64,000 bases of DNA from Pratylenchus scribneri (GCA_030063045.1 JAQSEB010000047.1:558001-622000), one strand, 5' to 3'. Shown: positions 1 to 12,165, counted from the stretch's first letter. Numbers and translations are program-made. Notes: generated by a model from the letters alone, not told the origin.

Positions 1-71
1 ATGAGGGCATCCTTCGTACTTCTTTCACTCCGATCAAAGCTCCGGCTGTCTGATGTGGTCTGCTGCTTGAG
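1..71. other. Possible exon at the window edge
   Basis: These bases are clearly richer in G+C than the following 5 kb and are open in one frame on each strand. The plus reading ends at a plausible AG|GTTATG donor. The minus reading begins after a weak CTCAAG acceptor and gives a Ser/Thr/Arg-rich peptide. Nothing after base 72 continues either reading, and no family is recognised. It could be an exon of a gene lying to the left, or just a GC-richer patch. Confidence 0.25.
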
Positions 72-3000
72 GTTATGCAAACAATTCATAACAAATTAGA
101 TGAATGGAGCATAAAACGTATAAAAACAATGAATTTGAAGTAACTTGGATGAGAATGAAGGTGGAATTTTTTTGATCCATTTTAGGAGATTCTGGAAAAA
201 AGCAGATGTTGAATCTCTAATGAACTTTGATAAATGTAGGTCAAGTAAAAATTTTTACATAGTTCAGGAGGTGAAGGGAATGAAGGATGGGGAATTATTT
301 TGACCATGTTGATCTCTGGAAAATTTGGATCCAGAACCAGAATCTTAAATAGACTAGGTGAATAATGGTTAAATAAATATTGTTCCAAATAAATTAATTT
401 CGGGTGGTTCAGCAGAAGGTGGATGACACCTCCTTGCACCGATCATTCCCTGTGCATCAAATATTTGCCTAATGGGTTCAGTCAGAAATTTTGATTGAAG
501 GACACAAAAACAATAAAAAAAAACATAATTTTGAGAGGTGTTTGTTCACCTTTTTACTCCCATTTGGAATTTTGCTTTGAGGAAAGGTCCACTAAAACTG
601 TTTTTGGAGAAAACTGGAAAGAAAAACAGCCGGAAAAATAATGTCGACCGACGTATTTTTTGGTGATAAGCTAAATGAGGTGGGCCATCAGGGGTCAAAG
701 TAATAAATGGGAGGGCAAAATAGTCCGAGAATGGGAGGATTGGCCAAGGAGGTCTCGAAATAAAAAGAATTGGCATATCAATCAGCTGTGGGCTGAAAGG
801 GAGAAATATTAGGGAGAAGTGCAATTTTTGAGTATTTTTTTGCCTATTAACATTTTCAATCATTCCAATTAGGGTTGATCAAAGTCGGTTTTACGTTAAC
901 TACGATGTTCGCCTTTTATGTCGAATTTCGGTTTCAGTTTCTCCTATTTTGATTTAACAAGCAAAAATTCCCAATTTCATTGAATTTAATCGATTTTCTG
1001 AAACCGAAGCCGAATTTAGGCAGCCCTAATTTTTAGAGCTTTTCAATGCATCCAATTTGGTGAAAGTTTCGACGGATAAATTTTGGATAAGTTTGGTGCG
1101 CGAGATGTCTCTCTACTGTTCCTGATGATTGTTTTTTGCCCCGAACAAACATTCAAAACAAATTTATGAATATTTGCACTTCCTTCTTCATCTTCGCCCT
1201 CATCTCCGGTGTTTTTCTGTGCCAGTTTGTTCCTTCTCCACCTTTCCATTTTCGCTTCAACAATTTCATATCATTTTCGTCCTCCTAATTTTCTCCTTAA
1301 TCATCAACTATTTTTCCTCTATCTTCGCATGAACTTTGTCCTTTAATTCTCTTCCATCTCCAATTAATTATAATAAATGTTATGGCCAATTTGGAGGCTG
1401 AAGCAATGGCCAGTCGAATATTGACATTTAATTTTTCGCCTAATTATTTTGATTATTCAGCCATTTTATGTCCATCGATGTTTTTCGGTTTAAACTAGGA
1501 AATGGGAATTTAATTTTACAATAACAATGTGAAATTAAATTAATAATTCAAATAAAATGTGAGCATAATTCTATAATTTGATTTGAAAGAGAGGCATTCT
1601 TAAATTTGCCAAAGGCATACTCAAATTTTCCAAATGAATTTTTTTTGAATTGGTAAATATATTTGGATTTTAATTTTCCATTTTGGATTGAAATGTAAAT
1701 TGAAAATTGAAAGAAAAAATAATGAAATTTTGATGGAATTGAGAATATTTTTTTTATTTATTTATGAATGGACATTGCAATGCAATTAAATATTGGATTA
1801 GAGAATACGGTTGGATTATGGTAGGAAAAGGGAGAAGGACGGCGGAAGGAAGGAAGGGAATGATCATCGCGAGTCCCAAATTTTAATGGAATGTGTAAAT
1901 TTGAATATATTTTTGGACATTTGGAGACCTTCTCTCCAGTCTCCATAATTGCTGGAGGGAATTTGGACAATATCCAATTTTATGGCAAATTATCCATTTG
2001 GGGAAATGTGCCAAATTAAAGGGGGTAAAGAAAGTAGGTGTTACGGTATTCAATGGAAGGAATGGACAAAAATTCATTGTATTCCATTCAAGGAGTTAGG
2101 AATTCCTTGAAAAGTGCCTTCTTATGACATTTTTGGGTGTGAATCATTGTGAGGGGATTAGATTGGGATTAGATGGATTTATCATTCATCTTTGTGTTCA
2201 TTAATTGGCTGAAAGTGCAATAAGCATCTTTGATGATCAGCAGTCTTTTAGTATTATTTAAGCCAAAATTGAATATGTTGTTAGGGTAAAAGGGGAAAAT
2301 ACAAAAAGATGTTTGGTGGGGGAAACGGTGAGGAAAAATTTAATTTGAATAGGCCAAATGCACCGCCAAAATGGAATAATATTATCAATTTGTGCCAAAG
2401 TTCCTGGCGCTCATTATTTGACCAGAATAAACCCAATATGTTGGGGACATATTTGCCAAGTTTTCCCTCCATTGGCAAAGTTGCCAATGGCGAAAAATGC
2501 CGCGCCTACTTATTTTGGATGGTGGAAAAAGAAGGAAGTATATTTTTGAATATTTAAATTTGAAGGCAATGATTAGAATTTAAAGTTTATTTTAAAGTTG
2601 AGTGGACGAAATGAGATTTGATGATTTAGCCTTTAGGCTAGATAAATTCAATATGATTGCCTCTTGGAAATTTCAAGAATATGCCGAAAAAAACCGGAAA
2701 TGCCATACATAATACCAGAATTTTAAGTCATTGCCAGGATTTTGTTTATGCCATTTTTTTGCCATGAAAATTTTTGCACGAATTTTACCAGAACTCGAAA
2801 GCCAGATTTTGAGTTTTGGAAATGACAAGTCTTGCAAATAACCTATAAATTTTGATAAATTTAATTTGATTCTAAAATGATGAAATATTTTACATAAGAA
2901 GAAGGCCATAGCCTTGTCATATTTTGGTAAAGAATAATTGAGAATATTGTAAACTATGAGGAAAAACAATCAGAAAATTTACTTTAAAATTTACATTTTT

Positions 3001-5540
3001 ATCCATCCATTTATAATTATTTATTAAAATGTTTTTTCAATGTATAGGGAAGGGAGGGTGGAGTACCTAAAGGGAAATAATTTGATTTGGATGGCAAATG
3101 GAAAATTATGATTTTATTGGAAATTCACATTAATTTTTGTGCTTTTCCATCTTTGGCACTGAAATTTGATTTGCCATGCCCCAAATTATACTCTGAACTT
3201 GGATTGTTTGGAGAAGGAGGAGGGAAATAAAATCATTTTTGGTACAAAAATAAATTGCCATTAATTTTGGGTATTTTGCGAGAAAAATTGGCAACCTTTG
3301 GCTTATTGGCTATTTCAGGTAATTATGGGTAAAAATGTGTCAAAATTGTGATTTAAACCCTTAAAAATAGAAGGAACATATCAATTTCAATGAAATTAAC
3401 TCTGAGAATAGTAAATATTTTCAATGTTTTTGGTGCCAATATTATTAAATGAGGAAGGCGGCATATTTCCTTTTTAATTGACACAAAAAGGACAAAAAAA
3501 TTGCGGAAATTTGGTTGGTGGAAGATATTCCCGCACTGATTAATTATGGCTCATCGGGAAAGGGCCCCTTCATCTGTTTTGGCTAACATTTATTAAAAAC
3601 ATTGGCAAAAATGATGCTGGAGGGAAGGAAGGAAACATTTTTATACGTGCAATCCACAAAAAAACTTCCTTGTTTGTTCCTTTTTCCATATTCGCGCATA
3701 TTTTAGGGAACATTTGGGAAAATGGAATAATTTCCACAGAAAAAAAAAGAAATTAGAATTAAAATTAAAATTATAGTAGAATTAGATTCTGAAGAGTGTA
3801 CCAAATATTAGATGATGAGTAATCAATGAAAGCCTAGTAGAAGTAAAGAAGCCGCATTTTGTTTTCTATGCATTTTCACTGTTTTTGACGTAAAATCAAC
3901 TGAGATGGTACCCGATGAATATTTTTTCTGACCGAATGGCCTTTGATAGGGCGGCAAAAATGCCATCAAAGGTTTCAAAAAGGGAGAAGGGAAGGAAGAG
4001 GCATTCTTTTGGAAAATGGCAATGGCAGAATTTTCTGATAAAATTCACCAATTTTCGCGCAAATCCTAACATATGAGCACAATCTTTCCTTTATATGGCC
4101 TCAATTTGTGGCATTTCTACTAGAAAAAAAGGCGAGGGGTCAACACAATATTTTGCCCGTTTAATTTTTCCCATTGCCAGAGGGTTACCCATTCATCCCA
4201 AAACAGGGCATAGCATTTTGTTTGTTTGGACTTTGCGCAATTTTCGGCTTAAAATTCGTGCCGACATTTCTAATTTTTCCTCAATGGTCGGATTTTCATT
4301 TTTGGTGTTTGATCCCATCATCCATTCCAAATGATAATAATTCTACAATTTTAAATGCCATTTCTTTCTTAACCTCTAGGCAATGTTTCAAGGAATATAA
4401 TATAGTATTACGGTAAAATTAAAATTGTGAATAGCCCTCTGTGAGCAGGTTTATTAGGCGCATGGTTCTTTAATGGCAAAATAGTGAAGCAATTTCAATG
4501 TTTTGATATCTAATGAGAGAGCTAAATGAGATCTATCGAATGATGTAGAATTCACATGAACCGGCGGTATAAAAATCAAATAATTATGGTCAAAAATGTC
4601 CAAAAAAAAAATGATGAAAAATAGTGTCGCAATTATTTTTGAACTCACATTTTCGTAGACTAAACCAATCTTTTTATTTAATATACCATTTTATAGATAA
4701 AACTTGTCTAATCTATATGATAAATTGGCTGGAAACGGCTTTTTTAAGATGCATCAAGCTTTCTCTCGCATAGCAATTGGCCTGCGCTCAATTAGGGTAA
4801 ACTCTTGTAAAATTTGGAAATGGAGAATTTATTTTTTAAATATTTTTATTGCCATACATTTCTAAAAAAAATATTGGCCTAATTCCATCGTGTTTTTATT
4901 TTTATTTTTTACGTTAATTATTGAGGATTATTTTTCAATATGGCTTAAAATTAAAGGCTGAAGAATGCGATGAATGTGAGTTTTTTTGCGTATTTTATAT
5001 TAATTCCTTCCAAAATGCACGAGGGGGGATTAACTCGCTGAACAGAACAAGACAATTTGGGGAATACGGTAAAAAAAAGATATTCTTGGATCTTGGCATA
5101 GAACATTTGGAGTGGCCCAAAAAGGAAAAGACCAATTTATAAACAAAAATATATTCACATAATCCGTCGAATTTAGCGTCTAAATTGTCATTCCAAAGGC
5201 TAGCCAAACCATTTTTAATCCGCCACACATTTTTATCCCTTTTCATCATTTAAATTCACATATGTTTAGATTAGACTCACTTCGTCATTGGAATGGAAAG
5301 GAGAAATTTTTGTTAGATTTAATTTCTTTATACAGTAGGATTGGCAAGATTTGTGTGGCAATTTACTGGAAATTTTGGAACAAATTGGTGGCCAATGGCC
5401 ATATCAAAGCAATTAAAAAATTTACAAAAAAAGAAAATTATATTTTTTAAAGTAATAAATCCAAAGGCTTATCTTGTCAAAATGGATTTCTATTTAGAAG
5501 TATGATGGGTTATAGATTGATGCCTATATAAAAAGATATG
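72..5540. other. Gene-poor AT-rich region
   Basis: No open frame here has the splice signals, codon pattern or protein similarity of a real gene. The frames of 60-105 codons are scattered over both strands and read as low-complexity Phe/Ile/Lys/Asn peptides. The word TTGGCCAAT and its variants recur, as they do throughout the window. One foldback repeat (867-1031) is the only structured element noticed. Confidence 0.6.
867..1031. repeat. Foldback repeat, weakly hAT-like ends
   Basis: The left end AATTAGGGTTG (867-877) and right end CAGCCCTAATT (1021-1031) are imperfect inverted repeats. Inside them, TTTCGGTTTCAG faces CTGAAACCGAA. The right end read inward (TAGGGCTGCC) resembles hAT terminal inverted repeats (CAGNGNTGCC type). 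No convincing 8-bp target duplication flanks it, so assignment to hAT is an inference; the inverted structure itself is visible. Confidence 0.4.
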
Positions 5541-6979
5541 ATTACAATTACAAATCAGAATAGGGCAAATTACAATTACAATCGCAAATCAGAATTTACA
5601 ACTACAATCGCAAATCAGAATTTACAATTACAATCGCAAATCAGAATTACAATTACAATCGCAAATCAGAATTTACAGTTACAATCGCAAATCAGAATTT
5701 ACAATTACAATCGCAAATCAGAATTACAATTACAATCGCAAATCAGAATTACAATTACAATCGCAAATCAGAATTACAATTACAATCGCAAATCAGAATT
5801 TACAATTACAATCGTAAATCAGAATTACAATTACAATCGCAAATCAGAATTTACAGTTACAATCGCAAATCAGAATTTACAATTACAATCGCAAATCAGA
5901 ATTACAATTACAATCGCAAATCAGAATTACAATTACAATCGCAAATCAGAATTACAATTACAATCGCAAATCAGAATTTACAATTACAATCGTAAATCAG
6001 AATTACAATTACAATCGCAAATCAGAATTTACAATTACAATCGCAAATCAGAATTTACAATTACAATCGTAAATCAGAATTACAATTACAATCGCAAATC
6101 AGAATTTACAATTACAATCGCAAATCAGAATTTACAATTACAATCGCAAATCAGAATTTACAATTACAATCGTAAATCAGAATTACAATTACAATCGCAA
6201 ATCAGAATTTACAATTACAATCGCAAATCAGAATTTACAATTACAATCGCAAATCAGAATTTACAATTACAATCGCAAATCAGAATTACAATTACAATCG
6301 CAAATCAGAATTACAATTACAATCGCAAATCAGAATTTACAATTACAATCGCAAATCAGAATTTACAATTACAATCGTAAATCAGAATTACAATTACAAT
6401 CGCAAATCAGAATTTACAATTACAATCGCAAATCAGAATTTACAATTACAATCGTAAATCAGAATTACAATTACAATCGCAAATCAGAATTTACAATTAC
6501 AATCGCAAATCAGAATTTACAATTACAATCGCAAATCAGAATTTACAATTACAATCGCAAATCAGAATTACAATTACAATCGCAAATCAGAATTACAATT
6601 ACAATCGCAAATCAGAATTACAATTACAATCGCAAATCAGAATTTACAATTACAATCGTAAATCAGAATTACAATTACAATCGCAAATCAGAATTTACAA
6701 TTACAATCGCAAATCAGAATTTACAATTACAATCGCAAATCAGAATTTACAATTACAATCGTAAATCAGAATTACAATTACAATCGCAAATCAGAATTTA
6801 CAATTACAATCGCAAATCAGAATTTACAATTACAATCGTAAATCAGAATTACAATTACAATCGCAAATCAGAATTTACAATTACAATCGCAAATCAGAAT
6901 TTACAATTACAATCGCAAATCAGAATTTACAATTACAATCGCAAATCAGAATTACAATTACAATCGCAAATCAGAATTG
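5541..6979. repeat. Satellite array A, 25/26-bp unit
   Basis: About 56 head-to-tail units built from ACAATTACAATCGCAAATCA followed by GAATT or GAATTT; the single-T difference makes units of 25 or 26 bp. A second variant has CGT for CGC and is followed by the short 25-bp form, giving a higher-order pattern of a few units. It lies 700 bp beyond the 3' end of the bL9m gene. One frame stays open for 280 codons only because the repeat lacks stops in that phase. Every unit contains AAATCAGAA, also found in arrays B and C. Confidence 0.95.
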
Positions 6980-7680
6980 CGTCATTAGAAATCATCAAAA
7001 ATTTAAAATTAAAAAAACAGAATAAAAGTTGGAATTGTTGGAATGGAAATTCAGTGAAAATAAAAGTGAAAAATTGGATGGCTTAATACTTATTCCAATC
7101 TAATTGAAAAAATTGTTCCATGCAAATAAAAAATAAATATATTTCCAATTTTATTTTTATGCAGAATCTGATGAAGGGGGATAATTGCTGGCAAACTATT
7201 TAATTTTTTGTTTGGGGGCATATTATTAGGGAAATTAAACACTTTTGTTTTTGGTGGCCTATACATGCGCATTTGTGCAATTAATTTATTATTTTAAATT
7301 AGTGGTGGGTGTATGGAGGATTAAAATAAAAATAATTCTCAGTTTAATTTTAAGGATATTTTTGGGGCCAATTCGCCCGCCTCCAAATTTATATTTTGAG
7401 TAATTTATGGGAAGAATTCTCCCTTTTAATGCACCAATTTTGGAAAACTTATTCATAAATAGAACTGTCTGAAATTGGCACTAGTCAGCCTTGTTAATAA
7501 GAAATTTGCCTATTAAATTGATGGCCATGCATTTTTTTTGATCGTATTTAGCTTTAAAACAATTTATTATATCCAATTCAATTGTTTTCCGTGGACTAAT
7601 AATATTTTATCCAATAAATGAAAAAAAGACAAAAATAAACAATTAATTAAAATCAAAATATATATAAAAATTATTCTGAA
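6980..7680. other. Spacer between satellite A and bL9m
   Basis: AT-rich sequence with no supportable gene. The part next to 7681 must hold the 3' untranslated region of the minus-strand bL9m gene; TTTATT strings on the plus strand (AATAAA on the minus) near 7625-7640 are candidate poly(A) signals. Confidence 0.5.
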
Positions 7681-9392
7681 TCAATTTACGCCGGTGACTG
7701 CATCGCTGGGTCTGGCCCCCATAAATTTGGCCACATCCTTCCCATCAATTGTTTCGGCAATTCCATTCACATTGTAGTAGAGTGTATCGGGCCTGAGGCC
7801 AAATTGGGCCAATTGCTGCGGATCAGTTGGTGCATTTTGGAACTTCTCCTCCGATGGGAACAAATTCTAAAAGAAAAAAAAATATAATTGAATTGCTTTA
7901 AAATTTAAAGAATATTTTGAAAATAATTTTGGCAAAAATTATTAAATAAATTTAATAACCAGAGGGAAAAAACAAAATTAAAAATGATAAACCACCACTG
8001 GGAATTGAACCCGAGATCATTCTGCCATTCCCCAATAAACTAAACGAGCGACATACCAATGCGCCAAAGGGCCTCATATTGGTTTTCCCATCCAGCTACA
8101 CTATGATCATAAGGTTATATAAGGAAATCAAAAATTTGCATAAAATCCTCGTTGGGGTGAGAAAAAACTTAATCTACACTAAAAATTAGTAGGACTAAAA
8201 ATTTGAAAAAAATTGGTTAAAGGTACCCAAAGAAGATTTACCTAACTTTAATTAATTTTTAGAATTTTGCAAAAACAAAAAATTTTAAATTGAAAATTAA
8301 TTTCTTAATTTAACTAAAAACCAACCGTCTCTTCCGTCGAAACATGCGTCAATCGGCCCAACATTGGCACAATCATTTGATCATCGATCTTTGAAAAGGA
8401 CATGAATAAAATTAAATGTCTTATTAAAAAATTTCCTACAATTATATAAAAACGAAATAGTCGAGCATCCTCATTCAAATTTGGTCCTTTTATTGGCCCA
8501 TCTGCCGGGATTGCCAAATGCACTGATTCAATTGGCACATTGATGCCCTGTGAGGGAAAATGAATATTTTAATTATGATTTCATTGACTTAACTGCTTTT
8601 TGGAGTGAAATGGCCAACATTTCAACATTCAAAGTCCATTCAATTGTCATCGAAACAAGAACGGGAATAATCTTAAAGCATTTTATTATTTAATTTTAAT
8701 TAATTTTTCGCCAACCTTATTGGCCAATTCCTTTCCAAATTTGGTCAATTCTCTGGGAATTTTGAATTTTTTCCCTTCTTCTGAAGCCAACCATTCCTAA
8801 AATAGGAAAAATATTTTAATTAATTCATTTAAAATAAACCAACTTTCTTTTTCCGTCCATAATATTCCAAATCGAAAGGGGATGCATAGGAGGCCTTCTT
8901 TTCCAGAATTGCTCGACGCGCTATGTCCGGTTCGGCCTCAACAATGTCAAATTTTTCGCCCAATTCTTTAAAAAATGTGATTTAAAATTTTAATGGAATT
9001 AATTCAAAAATACCCTCAATATCCTCCAATAAAATAATTTTGAATGGCGGTGCCGGATTGTTGAATTCCTCATCAAAATAGCAAGTATATCTGAAAAATT
9101 AGAATAAATTAATCAATTAAAATATTTTAATTTACTTTTGAAAGTCCGGATGATCAGTTGGTGGTCTTTGCGCCAAACCATCCGGCGTCCTCTCCGGCAT
9201 ATAAACATGCGTAAATTTCCACACATTCTATTAATTAGGTAATAGAATATTTATTTTAAACAAATTAAAACAACAAACCCTGGATTGTGGTTGACCAATA
9301 ATATTTTTGAATGAATGTGTCCGATCAATTGCCGCCAAAAAAATTGTGGAAGATGAAAACCTACTACATAACAATGATTTGTGAATGAGCAT
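7681..9392 (-). CDS. MRPL9: Mitochondrial ribosomal protein bL9m
   Basis: Component of the large subunit of the mitochondrial ribosome. The ATG at 9392 follows a TTGCCAG acceptor by a few bases and opens a basic, Ser-rich presequence (MLIHKSLLCSRFSS). The second exon has NVWKFTHVYMPERTPDG. The diagnostic L9 block follows: KIILLEDIEELGEKFDIVEAEPDIARRAILEKKASYASP over two exons (about 9070-8870), matching the bacterial pattern ILLEDV..LG..G..V.V..GYARN..IP...A..A. Further exons give the YYGRKK region, VPIESVHLAIPADGP (8314-8538), and the last exon (7681-7866) ends GARPSDAVTGVN. The glycine and tyrosine of GYARN are replaced (PDIARR), as is common in divergent mitochondrial L9. It is the last of three closely spaced minus-strand genes, with a 150-bp gap to the previous one, so co-transcription is likely. 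Confidence 0.85.
7991..8075 (-). tRNA. Degenerate tRNA-like sequence in bL9m intron
   Basis: On the minus strand TGGCGCATTGG fits an RNA polymerase III A box and GGTTCAATTCC fits a B box at tRNA-like spacing. The T-arm can form with one mismatch, but the acceptor halves (5' GAGGCCC, 3' TGGTGG) do not pair and no clean seven-base anticodon loop is visible. It lies in an intron of bL9m, in the same orientation. Probably a tRNA relic or a SINE head, not a working tRNA. Confidence 0.5.
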
Positions 9393-9542
9393 TTTCTGGC
9401 AATGAACAATTTAATATGTTGAAAAAATTAATGAAAAATATTTATCTGGTTTAAAACCAATAAAAATGGATAAAACATTAATTCCTAAATTTTTATTGAA
9501 TCAAAGGACAATTAAATGAAATTAACATAAAATGGTGGTCAT

Positions 9543-9802
9543 CTAATAACGCCATATATTAGCGTTTGGATCCCAGCGTTGAATTTCCTCTCGTCGACTT
9601 TTGTACATTTTACTGCGTCCTTTGATGGCTGTCAGCTGGCAATGACGCTTCCATTGAAAATATCGACAACCTAAAAATTAATTTAAAATTTATCTTCTTT
9701 TCTAAAATACTCACCGAGATAAAGACCAGGGACCCAAACCCAATGCCATTTTGGACGATCAAAGATTTTCTTCACAAAATAACTAATCGTAAAAGTGCCC
9801 AT
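9543..9802 (-). CDS. Small membrane protein, possible complex I NDUFB1 (MNLL) homologue
   Basis: Two exons (9802-9715 and 9670-9543) joined in phase encode 71 residues. The protein starts MGTFTISYFVKKIFDRPK, has one short hydrophobic stretch WHWVWVPGLYLG, then a basic tail with KGRSKMYKSRREE and ends IWRY. The HWV..VP.....GC and KSxxxKxRE pattern resembles human NDUFB1, a single-pass accessory subunit of respiratory complex I; this likeness is weak and from memory. It sits 75 bp downstream of the next upstream gene and 150 bp upstream of bL9m, and a TTTTATAG acceptor lies about 20 bases before its ATG, as expected for an internal operon gene. Confidence 0.5.
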
Positions 9803-9876
9803 CTTGTCGTGTTATTGATTTCCTATAAAATTTTACTTTTTATTAGTGGAAAAAATAAAAATTAATAAACCTTTGT

Positions 9877-10180
9877 CTATTCCCACTTGGAATATGGGCT
9901 ATTGCCTCCTCTTTTCTGACTAACGTATGGACTGTTTGGACCTTTGAGTGCGTTGAATTGTGCAAGTGCTTCTCTTTGATTTTCCTCTAATTGTACCAGA
10001 AGTGATTTGCGTTGTCCGGTCTTGTACAAATAATTATCGCGTCTGAATTTTATTAATTAATTTTTTTTTTATTTATTAAAATTACAAGTCCCAGAAAATC
10101 CAAGCAAATGTCAATACAGGTGGAAGTAAAACAACAGACCACTTGCGAAATTTGAAGAATGCCGTATGTTCAACCGGCAT
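9877..10180 (-). CDS. Small single-pass protein, probably mitochondrial
   Basis: Two exons (10180-10086 and 10042-9877) encode 86 residues. The N terminus MPVEHTAFFKFRKW is followed by one membrane segment SVVLLPPVLTFAWIFW, then a charged helix DLRDNYLYKTGQRKS and a polar C terminus ending YSKWE. The layout (short basic N terminus, one membrane helix, charged matrix or intermembrane tail) is typical of accessory subunits of respiratory complexes. It also loosely resembles NDUFB1, so either this gene or the next one could be that subunit. No firm family is recognised. It is the first gene of the minus-strand cluster and divergent from GCSH. Confidence 0.55.
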
Positions 10181-10635
10181 AAAATTAAAATCAGCAGATA
10201 GAATAATTACTAGCAATGCTTTTTCCAATTGAATTGTTCACCTTAAATTATAATTAAAATGTAAAGGTGGTTGGGCAATAAATGATTGAATGAGAATGAA
10301 CAAACCAAACCTTAATCAAATCCAAACCCTCGAGATCTAGCTAAGCTGATTGAGTGCTGAGATGAGTATTGAGTTGAGTACCTCTTTTTACGGGTTTGTT
10401 AAAAAGTCGGCTTCTCTTCTTCTTTATGGGAAAAATGACACTTGATCCTATCTCTGATTCTTTTTTCTCTTTTATTTTAATGCTATTTCTCTTTCGATAA
10501 AAAATAAATTACATTGCCTCAAGCGTCAGTCCCAGTCCCAGCCAATTTTCCATTTTCAACCCATCTTTTTTTATTTTGTTTTCGTCAAATATTTATTTTA
10601 ATTTTTAAGTTAAGTACACTTCATTACCGTCAAAA
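10181..10635. promoter_or_regulatory. Divergent promoter region, mitochondrial cluster / GCSH
   Basis: The 455 bp between the ATG at 10180 (minus) and the ATG at 10636 (plus) must drive both transcripts. It contains GATTGAGTGCTGAGATGAGT with the nearby near-repeat TGAGTATTGAGTTGAGT (about 10348-10380), a pyrimidine-rich block (10440-10500), and no other gene. No TATA box can be singled out in this AT-rich context. Confidence 0.5.
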
Positions 10636-11471
10636 ATGCTCCAATTTATGCGAGGCTCAACATTGCTCGTTTCATCATATACGGCACGTAATATTTGTCG
10701 AATTCCATTGACCTCTCGCGCATTTTCTCTTTCGGCAAATGTAAAAGGTTTACTTTTATCATTTTACGATCAAAATTTACAAATTAAGACCGCTATTACA
10801 CACAAAAACATGAATGGATTCAAGTGGATGGGAATGGGAAACCAGCCAACGGCAGCGTCGGAAAAGTTGGCATCACCGATTTCGCACAGGTAATAATTAA
10901 ATGAGATTTTTCCAACTAATTTAATTTATCATAGAAAGCATTGGGCGACGTTGTTTACGTGGAATTGCCCGAATTGAACACCAAATTACATAAGGGAGAC
11001 ACCGCTGGCGCAATCGAAAGCGTCAAAGTAAATTTTTTAAATATTTTAAAAATTATACCAAAAATATCGAAAAAGTTTTCAATTTTATAATCTAAAATTT
11101 TTTTTATAAAATCTCTTTGGCATTTTTGCAGGCAGCTTCAGACTTATATGCCCCAGTAAGCGGTGAAGTTGTTGAGCGGAACGAGCAGGTGCAGGAGAAA
11201 CCGGTTTTGGTCAACAAGAGTTGCTACGATAAAGGTGGGATTTTTATATTTAAATGATGAAATTAAATTTAAAAATTTACTATCAAAAATTTCGGAAAAT
11301 TTAATTAATTTTTTTTTTAAATTAAAATAATTTCCTAATTAATTTTTAGGTTGGCTCTACAAGCTTAAAATTGCGGATTCTGGTGAATTGGCTCAACTTA
11401 TGGACGAACAGGCCTATACCAAATTTCAAATGAGCGAGGAGAACAAGGATAATGAAACTCAGCATTTCTAA
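10636..11471 (+). CDS. GCSH: Glycine cleavage system H protein
   Basis: The lipoyl-carrying shuttle of the mitochondrial glycine cleavage complex; it moves the aminomethyl group between P, T and L proteins. Five exons (10636-10747, 10789-10889, 10935-11027, 11132-11234, 11350-11471) join in phase to 176 residues. Residues 1-35 are a basic, Ser-rich mitochondrial presequence. Diagnostic blocks follow: [29 protein letters not shown], and [20 protein letters not shown], in which Lys102 (the K of ESVKAAS, last codon of exon 3) is the expected lipoylation site. The C terminus has SCYDKGWLYK as in the family. Length is normal. It is divergent from a cluster of other mitochondrial genes. AATAAA at about 11635 is a candidate poly(A) signal. 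Confidence 0.95.
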
Positions 11472-11903
11472 GGCCATAAAATGATGATGTGAAGAATATT
11501 CGAATTTAGCGGGGATTCAACAAAAATATTCAACATTTAAGAATTTAATCATGGAAAAGCCATTATCACGATATTTAAAAAGAGAATATTTATTTTAAAT
11601 ATTTATTTCCACTTCCATTTTTTTCGATGGTTTGAATAAATTATTTAATTGAATTCTCTAATTCATTTCCTTCAATTCAAACAAAATGTTGAAGACATTG
11701 GCGGTGTTCCTTCATCAAAAGAGTGATTAGTAATTTATTTTAAGCTGCTTCCTTCATATCCTATTTCTAAATTTTATTTTTGACAAATGGATTTAATGAG
11801 AAAGTCGGCAAATTGGAAGAAGCCCCAATTTTTTGATTGTGTTGGTGAGGAACAATTGGATTTGTTCAGATCCTCCGGTGGTTGATTGACGTCAATTAGA
11901 ACT

Positions 11904-11924
11904 GGGGGGGGGGGGGGGGGGGGG
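11904..11924 (+). repeat. G homopolymer (21 G)
   Basis: Twenty-one consecutive G in an otherwise AT-rich intergenic region. It can form a G-quadruplex and is likely to be length-polymorphic. A 16-base C run occurs at 52499-52514. Confidence 0.9.
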
Positions 11925-12064
11925 ATATGAAAATGGGGGAACATTGGTTCGCCCACGTAGTCTTTGGAATAAAATTAGAAATACACTTTATTGGTGAATT
12001 ATTGGTTTCAAAAAGTGAATCTTGATTAGAAAATTGATCAAAAATACATATTGAAAATTTCAGC

Positions 12065-12165
12065 TACCGTAACTTCTCTATTAGAAGTCCCCTCTTTATT
12101 TGAAGCTCCCTCTAGAGGGTCTCTGAAATTTAAAGCCCGGGGCTTCTAATAGGGAATTTACGGTA
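12065..12165. mobile_element. Foldback MITE, TA target site (Tc1/mariner-like)
   Basis: A 101-bp near-perfect palindrome. Left end TACCGTAACTTCTCTATTAG and the reverse complement of the right end TACCGTAAATTCCCTATTAG match with few differences, continuing through GAAGYCCC. The pairing continues inward to a central CCCTCTAGAGGG (12108-12119). Read as TA duplications flanking an inverted repeat starting CCGTAA, it fits a non-autonomous Tc1/mariner-type element. Half copies of the same terminus are at 39060-39105 and 39700-39725. Confidence 0.8.

Noticed and set aside
5538..6380. 280-codon open frame through array A
   Set aside because: It is the satellite itself: the frame is open because the 25/26-bp units lack stops in that phase, and it has no splice or start context.
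5541..6979. CRISPR-like array
   Set aside because: Units abut with no unique spacers, the host is a eukaryote, and there are no cas genes.
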